A DNA stretch of 64,000 nucleotides, taken from positions 20,450,897 to 20,514,896 of the forward strand of contig CM076656.1 of assembly GCA_038496675.1 (NCBI GenBank). Reading direction: 5' to 3'. Shown one piece after another: positions 11,601 through 23,394 of the stretch. Every line of letters starts with the position of its first letter. The stretch's first letter is position 1. The notes below the pieces were generated by a model, which saw nothing but the letters and a program-made list of their open reading frames with translations, searched no databases and was not told the DNA's origin. The translations under genes and the position numbers were made by a program. Source of the DNA: Rachycentron canadum (lineage: Eukaryota > Chordata > Actinopteri > Carangiformes > Rachycentridae).

Positions 11601-11982
11601 GAGATATGTCAGTGTTTTCTGTCTTGTTATGGCAGTCAAAATCTGATTGAACCACCCACATCTTCATTAAAGGATAAACATGAAAAGAGAGGAGAAATCT
11701 AAGACCCAGCAAAGAGACATTAAATATTCTGAGCACTGTCAGAGCGAACATGGCAAAGAGCATTTTTCTGCCCCCGTCATATCTGTCCAAAATAACAGTA
11801 CTGTAAGCTCCAGCACTTATGTATTCCCAGGTTAAACTCAGTTTGTGTGCAGTGTAGAGGAAAGCCAGGTTGTCTTCCTATGAAACTTAACGTTAAAACA
11901 AGCATGATGAAGAATTTGTTTCAGAACGTATTCGGCAGACGTACTCAATTAACATATATTGTCCTTGGATAAATGTTTGCAT

Positions 11983-12195
11983 GAGATAAAGCGCTTCCAT
12001 TGTTTCTTCTTAATTTCTGGGGAAAAAGGCTTTGCAGGGAGGATCTAGTAAATCCAGAGGCACATATGGGAGTGTATAGAGCAGTGATCTTTGTGGGCTT
12101 ATGGAGATATAGAATCAGGAGGGATTTATTCATCCTATGTTAAGCCAAGAGAAAATTAGTATTCCTGATTGTCCTCAAATTGGCATCAGAGGTTC
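11983..12195 (+). repeat. Dispersed repeat, copy 2 of a diverged pair
   Basis: Partner of the copy at 10111-10335: same block order and orientation, about 1.9 kb away. Weak similarity may continue beyond both copies (TGTTGTGG at about 10788 and 12413), so the duplicated unit could be longer. Confidence 0.55.
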
Positions 12196-13130
12196 GAAAT
12201 TTACGATGCAACTACACGCAATTTAGCTGTGATTTTAAATGTATAATGTAGCCGTGACTGTAGCTATGAAACTGTGAATTTTATGTCGAGAAAATGAGTG
12301 AGTTTCAACAAGATCACAACAAGCTGAGCCAAGAAACTCCCACAGAGTCGCCTATTTGTAATTAAAGCGTTGTATAGCAAAGATGTGACTACTTTAGACT
12401 CTCATTTCCAGTGTTGTGGCCCTCTGACAAAAAAAATACATAACACTTTGTTCTCAAGATGGTTGTTCCAGTGAGTAATAAGTCTCTGTAGCATAATAGT
12501 TCTTTGTTTAGCTTCAGTTCAGTCTGTCTCCGAGACTCAGAGCTGCCTCTACGCTTTCATCCAAACCCTAAACATTCATATCACTACTGTTAACCATCTG
12601 GCGTCAGCTGAGATGTTTACTTTCAACTTTCCCCCATCAAGTATAACTGGGAAGTAAATATATACACTCAATGCTGCAGGCTTTGATCAGGAAACTGTTC
12701 ATTAAAGAGCCATGATCAGAAACAGTTTTTTGCTGTTCTGTCTAGACTGAATAATAACAGTAATAATCTTTTTTTATACAGAACTTCTCTTAACAAAGTT
12801 ACCAAGTGCTTTAAAGGAAGAAAAAAGGGGAAATAAAAAAACATTTTACACTGACATTCAAGCTTCTGGTTGGACTTCAGGATGTTCATGGTTCCCAGAA
12901 AACCAGTGCGACTGACTTCGGTGGTTCCACCTCCACTTAATGGTTCGTTACCATTTTGGCCTAAGACAGTACCTTTATGTGGCGTTTCCTTTTCTGTCCA
13001 TCATTTACCTTGTGACTTATCATGATCATCATCATCAGGTAAATCATCATCATCCTGCATCAAAATCAAGATTTTACTTGTCCCAGTACTTTGCTTTGGT
13101 CATAATATACACTAACTTTGTGACGCTGCT

Positions 13131-13165
13131 CATTATCATGCTAACAACACGTTAGCATGATAATG
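13131..13165. repeat. Perfect 15-bp inverted repeat
   Basis: CATTATCATGCTAAC (13131-13145) and its exact reverse complement (13151-13165) flank a five-base spacer. GCTAAC/GTTAGC palindromes are typical of teleost MITE remnants. Confidence 0.9.
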
Positions 13166-14791
13166 TTAGCGTTTAGCCCAAAACACTCCCGTACCTAAGC
13201 CACAAACATAGCTTGTTTATTATCCAAGGAAGTGATATCCTATCATTTTCTTAATGTCAACAAATCCCATGAAGAGACCAAAACTAATGATAAATCGCTC
13301 TCACTGACAAGAGTTTTTGCCCGATACAGCTCAGACCTCTTTTCCACAGACCTCTGTCCAAAAACTATTAAAAACACATCAATGAGCCACATGGTTGCCT
13401 ATTGGTTCCTTTTGAACATGAGCACTGTGATTAATTTTGAGTCAGTACCACATACACTGCCCCGCTGCCAGAAATGCTCCAAACGTGTATTAATCCACCA
13501 CCGAAAATAGTCCCAACAAATGCTCTATTTACTCCCGTTTCAGTGGCGTTTTCTAAAAGCAGTGGGGAGCTGCTTTAGGAAATCACTGAGCATCTTGTTA
13601 AAAAAAAAAAACTAAAACTATATATATTTATGAGATTTTCAGTTCAGTAGGAACAAATGGGCCTGGGGCTGAGTGCCACAGACAAAGAGTGAGGAAGACA
13701 CGAGTAACGAGAGAAAGACTCAGAGTCAGGAACACAGAGTAACATAAACTCCTCAAAGAAGAGAAGAGCATTGAGATGCACTTCAGTAAGATTTCTGAGA
13801 GGATGCCATCGTACGAGCTGAATGAACGAGCGATCGATTTGCTGTGTTGTATTCATGTAATCAATCTGATGGCCTTTTTTTTCTCTCTTTCCCCTTGCAC
13901 GCACCTGCCCCCTGTTTCTCTCTCTTTGCATCTCCTGACATTTGGAGGGGAACAGATGGAGATTGTGGCCGGGTCGGTCAAGCCAGAGGCAGCAAAGGAG
14001 ATGGGATTTTTGTAACACCAGGGGCCCCGTGAAGGGTACAACGAATGGCCAGCTGCCCCCTGTCTCCCCTGACACACACCCCGATGCCGGGCTGGTGACC
14101 CACTCAGCACAGACCCACTCGGCCTGGCTATGCTCCTCACAACACGAGACCTTTTCTGTCTCCAGATCTATCACAGATCTCCAGCCTCTTTACCGCTGCG
14201 TGTGCCTTTGACACCACTGAGCCAGGGGAGGCCGCCGGGCTCTGAATTCTCGTTATACCATCACAAGTCCTGACAGCAATTATCTAACCCAGACATTACT
14301 GATACATGTGAGTGGAAGTGTCTGGCTGCAAAGGATGAAGAGCACAAAAGCAATCAGTTCTTACTTTATCTTGTCATCTAGGAATAATTACAATTTCCCT
14401 CATATTTCTATCTAATTAGGCCTCCTCCTTTGCCCTTTCACTGTGCAATCCGTGGGAATCTGAGAGCTGGAGTGCAAAGTGAGCATCTGTATAGAGGCTC
14501 TTGTTACCAGCGCAGTAACCCAGACAGATGTTATGATGCCCTGTGTATGTTCAGTGTATGCACTCCAGAGATTTGTCTAGAGGGGGAGAGGAGAGGGAAA
14601 AGGACGTCAGCAGAGCCAAGCTGTTCCTCCTGACATACTCACCCCAAGTTGCATCCACGTCCTGTCACCTTGGAAACTTGGTCTCAGCTCAACTTGGCGA
14701 GCCTTGAGTCACTCTCCACTCTTGCAGACTTGTGGCTGGTGCTGTGAATATGGCTCCGTTCGATCAGCCTCCTCCCTCCTCCTGCATTGTC

Positions 14792-17700
14792 TCACACTGT
14801 GGTCGAGAGCAGCCTCCTTTTCTCTGGGTACGGAGGAGCTTTGCGGGGCTCCTTCGCTTTCTTTGTGTGTTCAGAGAGTCTGTGGTGGGGGTAAGGTGGA
14901 GGTTTGCGACCTCTGCGGCTTCGTGCCACTGGTGGTTTGGGTGTGGCTGCAGAGGTGGCACACACTTGTGAAGCAGGCCCTTCTGAGGATGCTCGCCTCT
15001 CTCTGTGAGCGTTGGACACACTTTGAGTTTCCAAATCGGTGGGTGGGCAGCTGGCAGACGGAGGCTGGGTCGATGATGGAGAGCTTGAGCCAGCAGATGG
15101 GTGGTCACTTTGTGGGGTCTGATAAGACCCAACTTTGGTCTCTATGATGACAGACGGGCTGAGGGCGGGGGGTGGGTGAGGCTTTGAAGACAGTGGAGAG
15201 GGAGGGGAGACAGGGCTGACCTTGATCGGGGATGAGGGAGCAGGGGACTGAGGCTGAGAACCAGGGCTGTTTGGGGGGTGAAGGTTTACCGTTAGGGGGG
15301 AGAGACCAGGGGTGGGAGGCCGAACAGGGAGACTTCTTTGGGGAGGCAGAGTGAGGTCATTGGAGCTGAGGTTTTGAAGTTGAGGTGGACTGGATAAAGG
15401 GGGATCGTTGTGCGGCAGCGGCCCACTTTGTCTGGGAGGAGACCCAAGACTACAGGTGAACCGAAGAGTTCGAGTCCTCTCTGATGAAACATCAGAGGAC
15501 ATCGGGCACAGCTGCACACTGGGTGGAGACTGGCTCCCGCTGTGATGATCTCTACTGAGCGTCCCAGACGAGCCTGTGGTCCCTGGCTGGTCTTCGGGCT
15601 CCGAAGGCCTCTGATGGATGCTACTGACCATCACTTCACTGGAGCTGGACCCTGAACTGGAGCTGCTGTCGCTGGCACTGTTGCCCCCTCCAGTCGCCTC
15701 CTGCTCCTCCTCATTCAGATCAATGGCCGAAGTTAGATGATCAATCTGCTGCACCACCTGAAAAACACCAACAACCATGAATAAATGAATAAACTATGAT
15801 GATTTTCCACTTGAAGACCAGTTTCTTCTCATGAGGCACACTACTTGAGCTGAAGGGAGCCTTGACTTGCATTATGGGAAATGTAGGATACAAGAATTTT
15901 ATGAAAGTGCAAAATCACAGCAGTAACTCTTTTTACATGGGGCTGAAACTTGTGATTTCCATCGTTGTTTCATCGCATGATTTATTTCTCAATTAATAGT
16001 CAAAAGATTATAAGATCATTGTAGTAAACTTCCTTTCCTTTTCTTGTCACTGTTAGGCTCTTCTTCACCACACCTCAGGTTTACCTGATCCACTTCACCT
16101 GGTCATTACAAGGACTTCACACCCATTTATTCATTCATTCATTCATTCATTCATTCTCTTTTTATACTGTGTCCATGTTAGTCTCTGAGAACAACACTGG
16201 ATAATTTTGATTTGTCTTCGATTAATCCTTAATCTTTAGTGGTTTCATTCAGATTCAGCAGCGCATGTATCTTCTTCCCCTTCATCCATGTTTAAATGCA
16301 GTTACTTGAGACTTGAGAATTAACCTTTGTGAGGGTATTAAAAGTTTCATGGCTTTCTCTTCCATGCATCCTGACCCAGTGGCAATGATGGTTCCTCTCT
16401 AACTCTGAACCTCCTCCTTTACAAGGACAGTGAATCGTGTTGGTCAACTCATCGTGAGGTTTTCACTTGTCTTGTTTTGTCCAACTAACAGTCTAATCCC
16501 AAAGATGTTCAATTTACAACACCAATAAACAAATCTTCACATTTTATAAACTGGAACTAGAGAATATTTGGTGTTTTTACATGATAAATGATCATGTGAT
16601 TCTTAAATATTGTATTATTACCATAATGTATTATTAATGTAAAGAGTTTTTTTTCAATGGGAGACATAAACGAATTGTAGTCTCTAGTTAGTAACGAATA
16701 TCTTAAGTGGTGAAGTTTTGGGAAATTACTTTTTCTGCATCCGGCTAAATTCATCATTTAGAGCATTATAGCATTGAACTCCCACGCGATATAATCAGTA
16801 AGTATGTCACATGAGTTTGTACCAATCGGTGCCAAAATGTTTACTGCAGCCTAGAAAGGATGAGATCACCATTATGGGGAATGTGTGAGCTAAATTTAGG
16901 TGGGTTTCCCTTCTTATACCTCTCACTGGGAGAGTGAAAGGCACACTGTATAATATATCATACACAGGCAGACACTCATTTATTTAAATGAGTGTGGAGC
17001 GTTGGAGTGTGTGTGCACATAACACAAATCCAGAGACAAACACCAAAGGCACAGTCAGGTTGCTGGACACACACACATACAGAAAATGGATAAATTGGAG
17101 AAAATGACTCTGGGGAAAATGTTTGAACCATCTCTCCACCTGCTCCGTGTGCACAGATAAATCCTCGGCCTCCGCTCGAACAGATGAATTATTGTTTTGT
17201 TCTCTGTTCAACAACATCCTTGCTGATGTCAAAAGATGACCTGGTTTGTCTTTTATTTATTTTTTTATGATGTAGCTTTTTTGGGGCGAGGCATTTCATG
17301 TTACTTTGAAGTACAGCGTGTGCGTGCACATCAAGTGACTCTGGGCAGGTGCTGCTTGTTAATGTCAGAAATCAGAGGAGATAAAAGAGCAGAGGACCCC
17401 AGTTTTCATCTGCTGCTCCCGAGAGTGTTTATTAAAAAAAGAAAAAACCTTTTTCTTTGACCCCTCAGGTCTGATGAACGCTGAGGGATGTTTTTTCATT
17501 GTGCTCAGTCAAGGTTCATTTAACCCTTTCAATTTAACTTGGTTGTTTTCCTGCAGCTTTTCATCTGCCGAAATGCCTTTGCTGTCACAACTGAAGGGAG
17601 CAACACAGGCAGGTCCAAGCACAATGGACTGGAGGAAACCAGGTTCAGCGATGACCTGACAAACAGCCGCTGGTTTAAGCACTGGCTGGGAAAATGAGGA

Positions 17701-20146
17701 AACTGGGTGCAGGTGTGTGAGTGTGAGTGGGCAGGGAAGGTGACTGGAGGCAGGTGGATGTGGCAGGTGGGTCACTGGGACAGGGAGAAAAGTCTGAGGA
17801 CATCTGGTGGGCGGATAGAGAGTGGCAGTAGACGGAGGCCAAAATAAACAGGGCAGACATGGGAGCGTTCAAAGACTCATCACTGTATCGTGTGTGAGCT
17901 TTTTGTGACATGACATGAGGTGTAAATGTTGCTGTAATATTTGTACAGCCTGTCTAAAATGCCTTAAAGACTCACTCCCATTCCTTTTTATAACAGTGAT
18001 TGATTATTAAATAAAACCCAGGGTTGCTGCTCATGCAACAGAATGATAAAACAGGGCTTTGAAATAAATATGCGACCAAAGTCTTCTCTGGTGCCTTATC
18101 CTCCTTTGATCTGTCATCCCTTTTGTGAAAATTTGGGAATTTCTATCACAGTGCCTGCTTCCTCCCCCACTCCTCCTCCTCCTCCCCCTCTTATTGTGTA
18201 GCCTATGTGCTCTTTCATCAGTGTTATATTAGTACTGTCACACAAAACCTCACAGGCAGGATGATGAGGTTAGTACTTCGGGTTTAGACACGACCCCTGT
18301 AGATGCAGATCAAATGCCAAGAGGCGTGATTTTCTGTGTCACTTTTAGTGGATGAGGAACACGAGGCGGAGACACTCAGACATAAATGGATTATAAAAAG
18401 CGTCGGACGCTATCCAGCTGCGCCTGGAGCAGCATCTGTCCATGAGAAGGGAGAGTGGAGGAACAGATGAGAGTGGATGTTAGAGGAGCAAAGGCAGAGG
18501 GAGAGATGCAGAGATGAAGGCATTGCCTAATGTCACACAGCATCGTCTCAGAAATCTCTGAATGCATCAGGCAAATGGGGCATAACTATTATCTCATTCA
18601 CCTCTATGAAAATGTAGACTTGACTTAACCACGAGTGCAAAATGTGTTTGGAGACAGATGACAGAAGAGAGTTGGAGAAACAGTTTGCAGACTGTGGTGG
18701 AATCACACAGCGCTGCTACTGACTTTTTAATGCATGTTAAATTCTGCTGAGGATGTGCATTTGGAGCTGCATTGTTATCAGTAAGAGTACAAGCCCTCCA
18801 GGTTTTTTAGCAGAAGGATGAACATTTCCTGCAAGAGGAAAACGTCTGAATTAATGAGAGGACATATGAACTTCTCTGGCTCAATTAGGTCCTGATTTTT
18901 TTTTGTTTTCTCGTCAGTCCTGGAAAGAAATGTGATGATTTAGTTGGTGAAATAGTCAAATATGAGACACTATAACTTCTGTCTTATTTTCTCTTATGAG
19001 CTCAGCAGCATTAACAAAGAACTGTCTCCTTACCTCTTTCATTTCCTGGTGAACATCCCTCAGTGCTGTGAGCACCTGCTCCAGATTGTTCACCACCCGT
19101 TTAATCTGGTTTCGAACCGCCTTTCTGCTGCAGCCTGCTTCTTTCCTCTGTGACTCCCCTTCTCTGGTTGATCTGTGCTGGACCCACGTCTGGTTCTGGC
19201 CCAGGACTGCAATGCACTCCGAGCTTGGCCTCGGTTTCCTGGGGCCTCGTAGAGTTGTGGTACATCCCAGGTCCCTCTGAGGAACTTCGGTGGAGAAGAT
19301 GACTTTACTGAGGGCCCCATTGAAGCCGTCTACAGCTGGCTCCCTCAGTGCGGTCAGGTCTCTCTGGCTCTGGGAGTTCCTGCTCTGTTGTGTGATGTAG
19401 CTGAAGCTGGAGCTGAACCCATGCTGCCTCTCTATTAGTCCCTGAGTGTCTGGGCCGAGCCAGCTGCATGAATGGAGGTCTCTTTGGCGGCAGGAGGTCT
19501 GGCTGGCGTAGTCCCACACCTTCCCCTTCCTGTCCTCCATAACAGGCACCTTACAGTTTGACTCCTCAGCAGGCAGCGCAGAAACAGGAACAGCAACATG
19601 AGGAGGTCCCACTAGTGGCCCATATTTCCTTACTGAGGCACTAGTCCTGTCATTCTGAGAGTGAAGCAGGCTCAGGTGGCTGCTGTGGTTCCTAACAAAA
19701 GTGTGATTGTCCTGGGCAGAGCTGGAGCCGCTGACCAGACCCTGCTGCCCGTCCCTTTGGCTGCTCTGTGTGTTGGAGTGTGGGTCTAACTCCGGAGACT
19801 GGCTCCACCTCACAGGGCTGTCCTCTCTCCGCTTCCCAAGACTCCCTGGCAGGATGTGGGGTCCCCTCAGCATCACCGGCAGCATCCTCGCCATCCCCAC
19901 GCCATTACACCGAAGTTCACCCTTCTTCGACCGGTCCTTTCCCTGGATGGAGAAGAGCCCGATCCCCTTGGCTCTCTCCAGCGGGGTCAGATTGTTGCGG
20001 CCCTCAGAGTTGGATTTGTAAGGTCCGTTGAGCCCCAGGTCACTGCTGTGGTGGGACTTCAGACTATTGCGCAGCCATGGGATGAAATGAGGGGCATGGG
20101 ACTTGAAGCCTTTCTGCTCCCCTGGAGTCTGGCTGTCAGAGAACAT
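14792..20146 (-). CDS. PRR16 (Largen)/INSYN1-like proline- and serine-rich protein
   Basis: Two coding exons on the minus strand, 20146-19034 and 15757-14792, join at GAG|GTAAGG ... TTTTCAG|GTG to give 692 residues. Residues 345-389 form a heptad-rich segment spanning the junction (…LEQVLTALRD…EMKEVVQQIDHLTSAIDL). It matches the conserved segment of PRR16/Largen almost position for position and INSYN1 less closely. A serine run follows (about 400-412), then a long proline/serine-rich region (about 470-610), two RK-x-PPYP motifs (655-661, 676-682; the first holds a PPPY WW-ligand) and a C-terminal STTV, a class I PDZ ligand like the TTTTV end of PRR16. PRR16 promotes mRNA translation and cell size in mammals, and INSYN1 acts at inhibitory synapses; which applies here is unknown. 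PRR16 is about 304 residues, so the 344-residue N-terminal part has no counterpart I know. An upstream non-coding exon is possible. Confidence 0.85.
16129..16156. repeat. (TTCA)n microsatellite
   Basis: Seven copies of ATTC/TTCA in tandem. Confidence 0.95.
16471..16567 (+). repeat. Dispersed teleost repeat (TTTTGTCCAA...CCCAAAGAT family)
   Basis: Blocks TTTTGTCCAACTAACAGTC, CCCAAAGATGTTCAATTTACA and CTGGAACTAGAGAAT. Related copies occur near 35.5, 36.1, 39.06, 49.5 and 49.9 kb. The family is familiar from many fish introns but I cannot name it. Confidence 0.6.
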
Positions 20147-20589
20147 GGTGATGGATGATGTCCAGCAGCCTCACAGAAAGACAAAGAGCCAGAAGAAGAA
20201 CAGGAGGACTCCTGAGACACAGAGAGCTTCCTCCTCTTTTTCCATGAATCCCCCCCTACCTTTTCCATTAACACAGCCTCTCTGCTGTCTCTTTCCTAAT
20301 CTTTCACTCTTTCTCCAAAACTTTTATCTGCTTTTCCCTCCTCAGCTCAGATCCCACCCACCCGCTCCCCTTTTCTGCTGAAGCCTGTTTCAGATTTTAT
20401 CGCCCTGTCCTTTTCCCTCTTCCTCTCCCTCAGTTCCTGCTTCTCCTCCCACGATCCTCTTGGTTGTAGTGCTCCTCACCCCCTCATTGGGCCGGCCTTG
20501 GAGATGCCGAGGGGCTGACTCTCTCCGTCTTCTCCCTCTGCCTGCCTGCGTCTCACTGGCTCAGTAGCATTGGAGGCTTCCTGTCTCTA

Positions 20590-20640
20590 CATCTCTCTCT
20601 CTCTCCCTCTCTCTCTCTTCCTGTCTCTCTCCCCCCCGCA
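20590..20640. repeat. CT-rich simple sequence
   Basis: TCTCTC and CCCTCTCTC runs upstream of the PRR16-like gene; on that gene's strand this is a GAGA-rich tract. Confidence 0.8.
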
Positions 20641-22081
20641 CTGCACTGCGCTGCCTCCTCCTATCCTCGCTCTTTCTTCCTCCCACTCCCTCTCACTGCT
20701 CTAACTCCCTTTCTCTATTTTCCCTCCTCTCTCCCGATCTCTGCCTCTTCTCCCTGTTACTCTCTGCTCTCATCTGAGGATCCGTTATCGTCCTCTGTCT
20801 TTGCAACTCTCCTTTGCTCTCTTCTGTCACTCTCTTCTATACCCACCTCCCATTTGCCAAGAGGGAGCAGCTGAACTTCAATCAAGGCAGCAGTATTATT
20901 AATCCCCCGTTAGCCAATGTATACCCGCGTGATTCCCCCTGCCACTGTTTTCATCTGATTACTCCTTCCCCGGCTCAGCCCTTCACAATTAAATTCTGCT
21001 TAGGATACCAGAGGGGGTTTAAAGGAGTAGGGGCGGATGGCAGCAGAAAGGGATGGAGGAGGAATAGTAGTGAGTGGGTGGGGGGTGGATGGGGCAGATA
21101 ATTGCGACCTACGAGATCAGAGATCAGCACCAGCCTGACAGAAACTAAAAGCTGCCCAGCTACAAACAACAGCCTGCCTGTGGCATGGCTCTCCCCAGCT
21201 TATTGTAACTGTCAGCAAACAGTGTCACGTTACATCCCAGTTGTTTTTCTTGTTTTATTTTCTGCTGCATATCCAACTTCCATTTGTTCCAATTACGCGA
21301 AGACAGCTGCTATTTTCGGGGGTTTCTCATTCAAATTCCAATTCCTGGCTGTCTGGATTAGATTTCTTGCGTCTGACAAGCCCAAAAAGATGCCTCCTAG
21401 GTGCCTTTTCACTCAGCTGCGGCTGCATGGATGAGTCCCTCCCTCTCTGGCAGCATCCGAAATGAAAAGACGGCAGCAGAGCCACACAAAAGCCCTGACA
21501 GTTTGCTGTCACTCAGCAGCAAAGACACACAAGGCATCTGTCTTGCTGTTTAGTCAGCATGGCAATCTATTCCTCTGGTGGTGCCATGTTCAAATATGAC
21601 TTCATTCACTGACATATTCTACTATACAGGTATATGAGGAAGGGAAGAGACAACAGACACAGGCCTGGTGCACGATGAGAAGACTCCTGCCGACGTGTTG
21701 ACAGACTGCTGTCAACCTGTGATGACCTCTATTCTGGATAAATAAGTCAAGAGGAGAAGAAATAGAGCAGCAACTATCTCACCCTGGTGCATGTGTCCTG
21801 TACATCTGTCTATGTGTCTCTGCATGTGAATGTTTAAAGGGGTTTGCATCACGAGACTGAATTTCACTTTGAAATACTATTTCATTCATGTTCAAGAGAA
21901 CAGTCTTATACAGAAGTGACTCAAAGTGACTTACAGGGGGATCAAAGATACATAAGATGAATTTCATAGATACAGACACACACATATATATATATAAAGT
22001 CATGTGACTAAAACTAAAAGCTTTAAATGCATCAATAAAAAACACCAAGTTCAGTAAACTAAATGTTTTAGTAGATCAGGT

Positions 22082-22101
22082 ATAAAAAAAAAAAAAAAAA
22101 A
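22082..22101. repeat. Poly(A) tract
   Basis: About twenty A residues, with no recognisable SINE body upstream. Confidence 0.85.
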
Positions 22102-23370
22102 GGGTAAAGGAATGAATAACATTGACAACTGGATATTTGAAAAGGTAGGTTAATGTATATTAACAGTACATGAACTAGTCAGATTAATAATCTTATTTAC
22201 AATCAATAAGAATAAATCAAAGATATATTCGTTCATTTTAGCTTTTATTGAGCATTTTATGTTTGTATATATGAGTATGTATATATGTATTAGGCTATAC
22301 TAAAATGAATTGATATATCTTTGGTTTATTCAGTGATATAAAACTGCTTGTTGATGACGGCTGAAAGTAAACAGGATTTCCGTGTTAATTAATGTGTGTG
22401 TGTGTGAGAGAAAGACCTTGAATTCATGTCTCTTGAAAGTCTCACTTTTCCTCCAATCAGCCACCCACTTTGTGAGGTCCATAAATAACATGGCAGCGAG
22501 ACACACAATCATTGCTCATTTTAAAGTCATTGTGGAATAATAAGTAGCTGCCACAGCTGTCCATTTAAGGCTGGCCGGGTTGCCTTCGCTCCATCCATTA
22601 TATTTTTGTGCTGAATATGTGTGCGAGTCATTGAAGGACAACGGGCATAAGGTTGAAAAAAAAAATCTATTACTATTTAACACCAGTATTTCTCATTCTC
22701 ATTTCTTTCTTCTCTTCTTATGCAAACTCCCGCAGGTTTTGATATAGGTGCAACAGAAGACAGACAGACAGACAGAGCATATGGCCTCATTATAACCATG
22801 TCCACCGCCTCCTCTAGCTCCCTCGATTGTTGTGAGCTGTGTAACAGGCCGGCTGCCCGTTGAGAGGCAGCGGAGCATGTATAGCTCGGACACTTCAGCT
22901 GCATGCATGTGTGTTTGCTGAACTCTAATGCCACTGCAGGTACAGTTCCTACCGGTTGAATTTCTTCAAGGAGACACACAGAGAGAAAGAGAGAGAGCAC
23001 ACGCCACTGAACACCTTACATAACTTGGTTGAAAAGATAGATATAAAAGCAGTGCTTTGAAAGGCAAAAGGCCTCGTGTCTGTCAAAAGATTTCCTGCAC
23101 AAAATGGCTTTTAGTTGCAGCGTGAATGCCTCAGGGCACTTTGGGAACTTTCTGCAGCCACCTGGACAGAGGCAGAGATGTATAGTTTGGAAGAGATTAT
23201 GTGTGTTCATTGTACTTGACACTGTACGTGCAAAAAGGGAACATGAGAAGTTCCTAAGAAGACGATGTTCTTTTATTGCAGTATTAAATATGGAAGTGAA
23301 CAGATGCTGTCTCCCCTAAAGTGTCCAGTGTCATGCTGGTGATAATCCTCAGGGCTTCACCAGTGAGATC

Positions 23371-23394
23371 TGTGTGTGTGTGTGTGTGTGTGTG
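23371..23394. repeat. (TG)n microsatellite
   Basis: Twelve TG units. Confidence 0.95.

Larger units (their letters stand above)
10061..14791. other. Intergenic region between mydgf and the PRR16-like gene
   Basis: Contains a diverged direct-repeat pair (10.1 and 12.0 kb), an orphan exon-like segment ending in AATAAA at 11.58 kb, a perfect small inverted repeat at 13.13 kb, and a GC-richer stretch at 13.9-14.7 kb. The right part probably includes the 3' UTR of the minus-strand PRR16-like gene, but no clear AATAAA was found on that strand close to its stop. Confidence 0.6.
15758..19033 (-). other. Intron of the PRR16-like gene
   Basis: A 3.3 kb intron interrupting the coiled-coil codons. It contains a TTCA tetranucleotide run (16129-16156), a copy of a dispersed repeat (about 16471-16567) and otherwise nothing gene-like. 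Confidence 0.85.

Noticed and set aside
13644..14174. A 176-codon open frame on the minus strand downstream of the PRR16-like gene.
   Set aside because: It begins at GTG, contains no domain I recognise, overlaps open frames on both strands and lacks splice or promoter context. Reduced stop frequency from base composition explains it.
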